DNA from: CAYMDS01 sp964576705
Lineage (GTDB): Bacteria > Patescibacteriota > Microgenomatia > Levybacterales > UBA12049
Assembly (NCBI GenBank): GCA_964576705.1
Contig: CAZNVI010000045.1
Coordinates: forward strand, 1 to 8,744
Length of the DNA: 8,744 bases
Direction: 5' to 3'
Shown piece after piece: positions 7,291-8,744 of the stretch (position 1 is the stretch's first letter; the number at the start of each line of letters is the position of its first letter). Below the pieces are notes generated by a model that worked only from the letters and a program-made list of their open reading frames with translations, made no database searches and was not told the DNA's origin. A program made the translations under genes and the position numbers.

Positions 7291-7317
7291 TTATAACTAG
7301 TGAATTGATAATATCCT
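7272..7317 (+). repeat. Module TATCGTGCT - TTTATAACTA - TTGATAATATCCT, copy 2
   Basis: This is the second, more compact occurrence of the three-word module: 7272-7280, 7290-7299 and 7305-7317. It ends 8 bases before the TTGACA of the promoter for the gene at 7385, so it occupies the position expected for an upstream activator or repressor site. Confidence 0.5.
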
Positions 7318-7325
7318 ATATGCTC

Positions 7326-7354
7326 TTGACACAGTTTATCTCCACTGTTAGCAT
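7326..7354 (+). promoter_or_regulatory. Promoter of the HTH-glycosyltransferase gene with operator-like inverted repeat
   Basis: A perfect TTGACA (7326-7331) and an extended -10, TG-T-TAGCAT (TG 7346-7347, hexamer 7349-7354), are 17 bases apart. ACAGT (7331-7335) and ACTGT (7344-7348) form an inverted repeat filling the spacer, a classic place for an operator. Transcription would start near 7361, giving a U-rich leader of about 24 bases without a Shine-Dalgarno. ATAGTA follows at 7357-7362, as in the opposite promoter. Confidence 0.65.
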
Positions 7355-7384
7355 GGATAGTAACACTTTTATTTTATATTTTTT

Positions 7385-8744
7385 ATGCGTGTTTCTGCTC
7401 AACACAAACAAAAAGCTGTTAAATCTATCATAGAAGGTGAGTTAACGGTATCTGTCCTAGCAGTTGATCTTAATGTTTCTAGGAAAACTATTTATTCTTG
7501 GCTCAAAAGATATAGAAATACACCTTCCAGATTAAAAAACAAAGCTTTAGAGGATAAATATAAGACTGGCGCAGAACATCCAAAATCTTCAGTAGCCTTT
7601 GTAAATAAGTTAATTTTAAGAGTAATAGTTAAGCATCCTGAATGGGGATGCAGGAAGATAAGTAAGTATTTAAATAAGAAAGGTTTTAACGTAGGCTATT
7701 TTGCTGTTTTTTCATATCTCAAATCACTTTCAGCTTCAACTCCAGATAGAAGAATAAATTACAAAAGGTCTTGGGCAGGACCAGGCAGGCTGAGCTCAGA
7801 TATAAAATTATCAGTTGTAAAACAAGCCATGTCGGGTGATGTTTCGGTAAACCAGCTTGCCGCGGAATACAATATTGCCCGAAAGACAATATACCAATGG
7901 ATCAATATTTATAGAGAATCGTTAGTTAATAATGTAGATGGACTAAGTATCTTTGATGGAAAATACGTTAGAGGCGCAGAGCATCCACGAAAGATTCCAG
8001 AAAACATAATTGAAGAAATACTCGATTTGGTTATTAAGTTTCCAGAATTATCTATTCATCAACTATCGACGCTTACTTCTATATCTAGTTTCACAGTTTG
8101 GAAGATATTAAAAGCGCATAATTTATCTAATTATCAGTCAAGATATCTATATGCTAATGAAAAACGAGATCAACTTTTGACTGTGTTTCCAACCAAAACA
8201 GTGGATTCGGAAAGTGGTTCCATATGGGAGACTTTTACACCCAATCTCGCACCGGCACCACCCCCAAATTTAAGCCAAACAGATTCCCGCATTCCGTTCT
8301 TAAATCTCATTATCCTATTTGGAGCTTCATTTTTAACATCTCTCATAGTTATATTTACATTCAGTACTTATTTGCAGATCGAAGGAAATATAATCAATCT
8401 TGGTAGGGTATTCTCATGCTTAGCTTTAGTATGTGGAATGCTCTTTTTTATATACAGCTTAAAATATTACTTTACGATTTTTATAATCCTTTCAAAGTCG
8501 AGGAACGATCTTAATGCTGGCAGTCAAAGGCTGAGTCTGATTGAAAGGTTATTCGGAATAGAAATAAATATCGAGAACGAAGACAAAAATAGACTCTCTG
8601 ATCCCGCGATTGGTTCAAGAAGCGGTTTAGTCTATGACTTATCAAATGTGTTTTTAGAACGGAATCCTTTTGTTTCAATCCATATAGCCACCTTCAACGA
8701 AAAACGTGTTATAGAACGTCTCTTAACAGCTGCTACCTCTATAG
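7385..8744 (+). CDS. Tandem transposase-type HTH domains fused to a membrane GT2 glycosyltransferase (3' end outside window)
   Basis: The frame is open from a TAA at 7361 through the window edge; ATG 7385 is the first start, giving 453 residues so far. Residues 1-118 and about 134-265 are two copies of one unit: a helix-turn-helix followed by a winged-helix-like half. They align: NVSRKTIYSWLKRYR (30-44) with NIARKTIYQWINIYR (163-177), then GAEHP (62-66) with GAEHP (197-201), then HPEWGCRKIS with FPELSIHQLS. This matches the DNA-binding head of IS3/IS481/IS630-type transposases, but no DDE catalytic domain follows. A Pro-rich linker (about 284-300) leads to two membrane helices (about 304-330 and 342-369), a cytoplasmic stretch, and NPFVSIHIATFNEKRVIERL (427-446), the opening strand and NE motif of a GT2 GT-A fold. 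Two helices before the catalytic domain is the layout of cellulose-synthase-like enzymes that polymerize and export polysaccharide. The DxD and QxxRW motifs would lie beyond the window. DNA-binding head and GT domain both fall on the cytoplasmic side. Substrate unknown. Confidence 0.93.
   Translation, partial: MRVSAQHKQKAVKSIIEGELTVSVLAVDLNVSRKTIYSWLKRYRNTPSRLKNKALEDKYKTGAEHPKSSVAFVNKLILRVIVKHPEWGCRKISKYLNKKGFNVGYFAVFSYLKSLSASTPDRRINYKRSWAGPGRLSSDIKLSVVKQAMSGDVSVNQLAAEYNIARKTIYQWINIYRESLVNNVDGLSIFDGKYVRGAEHPRKIPENIIEEILDLVIKFPELSIHQLSTLTSISSFTVWKILKAHNLSNYQSRYLYANEKRDQLLTVFPTKTVDSESGSIWETFTPNLAPAPPPNLSQTDSRIPFLNLIILFGASFLTSLIVIFTFSTYLQIEGNIINLGRVFSCLALVCGMLFFIYSLKYYFTIFIILSKSRNDLNAGSQRLSLIERLFGIEINIENEDKNRLSDPAIGSRSGLVYDLSNVFLERNPFVSIHIATFNEKRVIERLLTAATSI

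Larger units (their letters stand above)
5586..7384. other. 1.8-kb AT-rich spacer without a substantial reading frame
   Basis: Both strands are dense in stop codons and no frame of useful length exists. Sampled 60-base rows give roughly 18% GC at 5821-5880 and 22% at 7081-7140, against about 40% at 6481-6600. It separates two divergent genes and holds a promoter at each end, a GC-richer island (about 6328-6627), repeated modules near 6691-6789 and 7272-7317, several short palindromes (ATATCGATAT 5727-5736, ATTCATGAAT 6098-6107, CGTTC-N6-GAACG 6190-6205) and one 14-codon frame with a strong ribosome binding site. I found no CRISPR, tRNA, rRNA or DnaA-box cluster. Candidate uses are a regulatory hub, a binding region for the two flanking DNA-binding proteins, or a host for noncoding RNA. 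Confidence 0.85.

Noticed and set aside
5586..7384. Replication origin or CRISPR array
   Set aside because: I saw no DnaA-box cluster (TTATCCACA type), no dnaA/dnaN neighbours, and no regularly spaced repeats with unique spacers.
7385..8180. Functional insertion-sequence transposase
   Set aside because: The HTH units are not followed by a DDE domain, there are no flanking terminal inverted repeats or target duplication, and the frame continues into membrane helices and a GT2 domain.
8224..8406. Plus-strand 60-codon frame inside the HTH-glycosyltransferase gene
   Set aside because: It is a different frame of the same strand, wholly within the coding region for the Pro-rich linker and membrane helices.

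Overview
The window looks like a chromosomal segment from an uncultivated bacterium, most likely of the Candidate Phyla Radiation (Patescibacteria, Microgenomates-like). The pointers are a very large envelope protein with an internal S74/ICA autoprocessing domain that ends in FNWWIVN, short AT-rich intergenic repeats of the CCATTAGCTA kind, generally low GC, and the standard genetic code (TGA works as stop). The lineage is inferred from recalled family patterns, not from a search.

Layout. (1) Bases 1-615: two copies of a 17-bp repeat that look like the end of an insertion sequence lying mostly outside the window, then a plus-strand gene for a small secreted lipoprotein, closed by a perfect cUUCGg hairpin. 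This part is about 50% GC in sampled rows, richer than the rest. (2) Bases 615-816: a convergent spacer with two kinds of dispersed-repeat sequence. (3) Bases 817-5585, minus strand: in my reading ONE gene of 1537 codons, broken on paper by 100 Ns (4314-4413). The 55 bases on each side of the Ns are identical, and merging them restores a single open frame. The protein has two tandem tyrosine-recombinase-type SAM-like DNA-binding domains with no recombinase catalytic domain, a membrane segment, and about 1100 extracytoplasmic residues with an internal self-cleaving trimerization domain. (4) Bases 5586-7384: about 1.8 kb with no substantial reading frame, very AT-rich, with a GC-richer island, repeated modules, inverted repeats and a promoter at each end. 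(5) Bases 7385-8744, plus strand: an open frame running off the window. It has two tandem transposase-type helix-turn-helix/winged-helix units with no transposase catalytic domain, then two membrane segments, then the start of a GT2 glycosyltransferase domain.

How it may work together. Genes 3 and 5 are divergent, share the large spacer, and have the same unusual plan: a duplicated DNA-binding module taken from a mobile-element enzyme, without its catalytic core, fused to a membrane-anchored envelope protein. One module is recombinase-derived and the other transposase-derived. The promoters facing outward from the spacer also resemble each other (TTGACA, 17 bp, TAGnnT, then ATAGTA). My main hypothesis is that this is a pair of membrane-tethered DNA-binding proteins, one carrying a surface fibre and one carrying a polysaccharide synthase, whose cytoplasmic heads may bind the spacer DNA and so link envelope biogenesis to the chromosome or to their own expression. 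The domain plans are read from the sequence; the joint function is inference.
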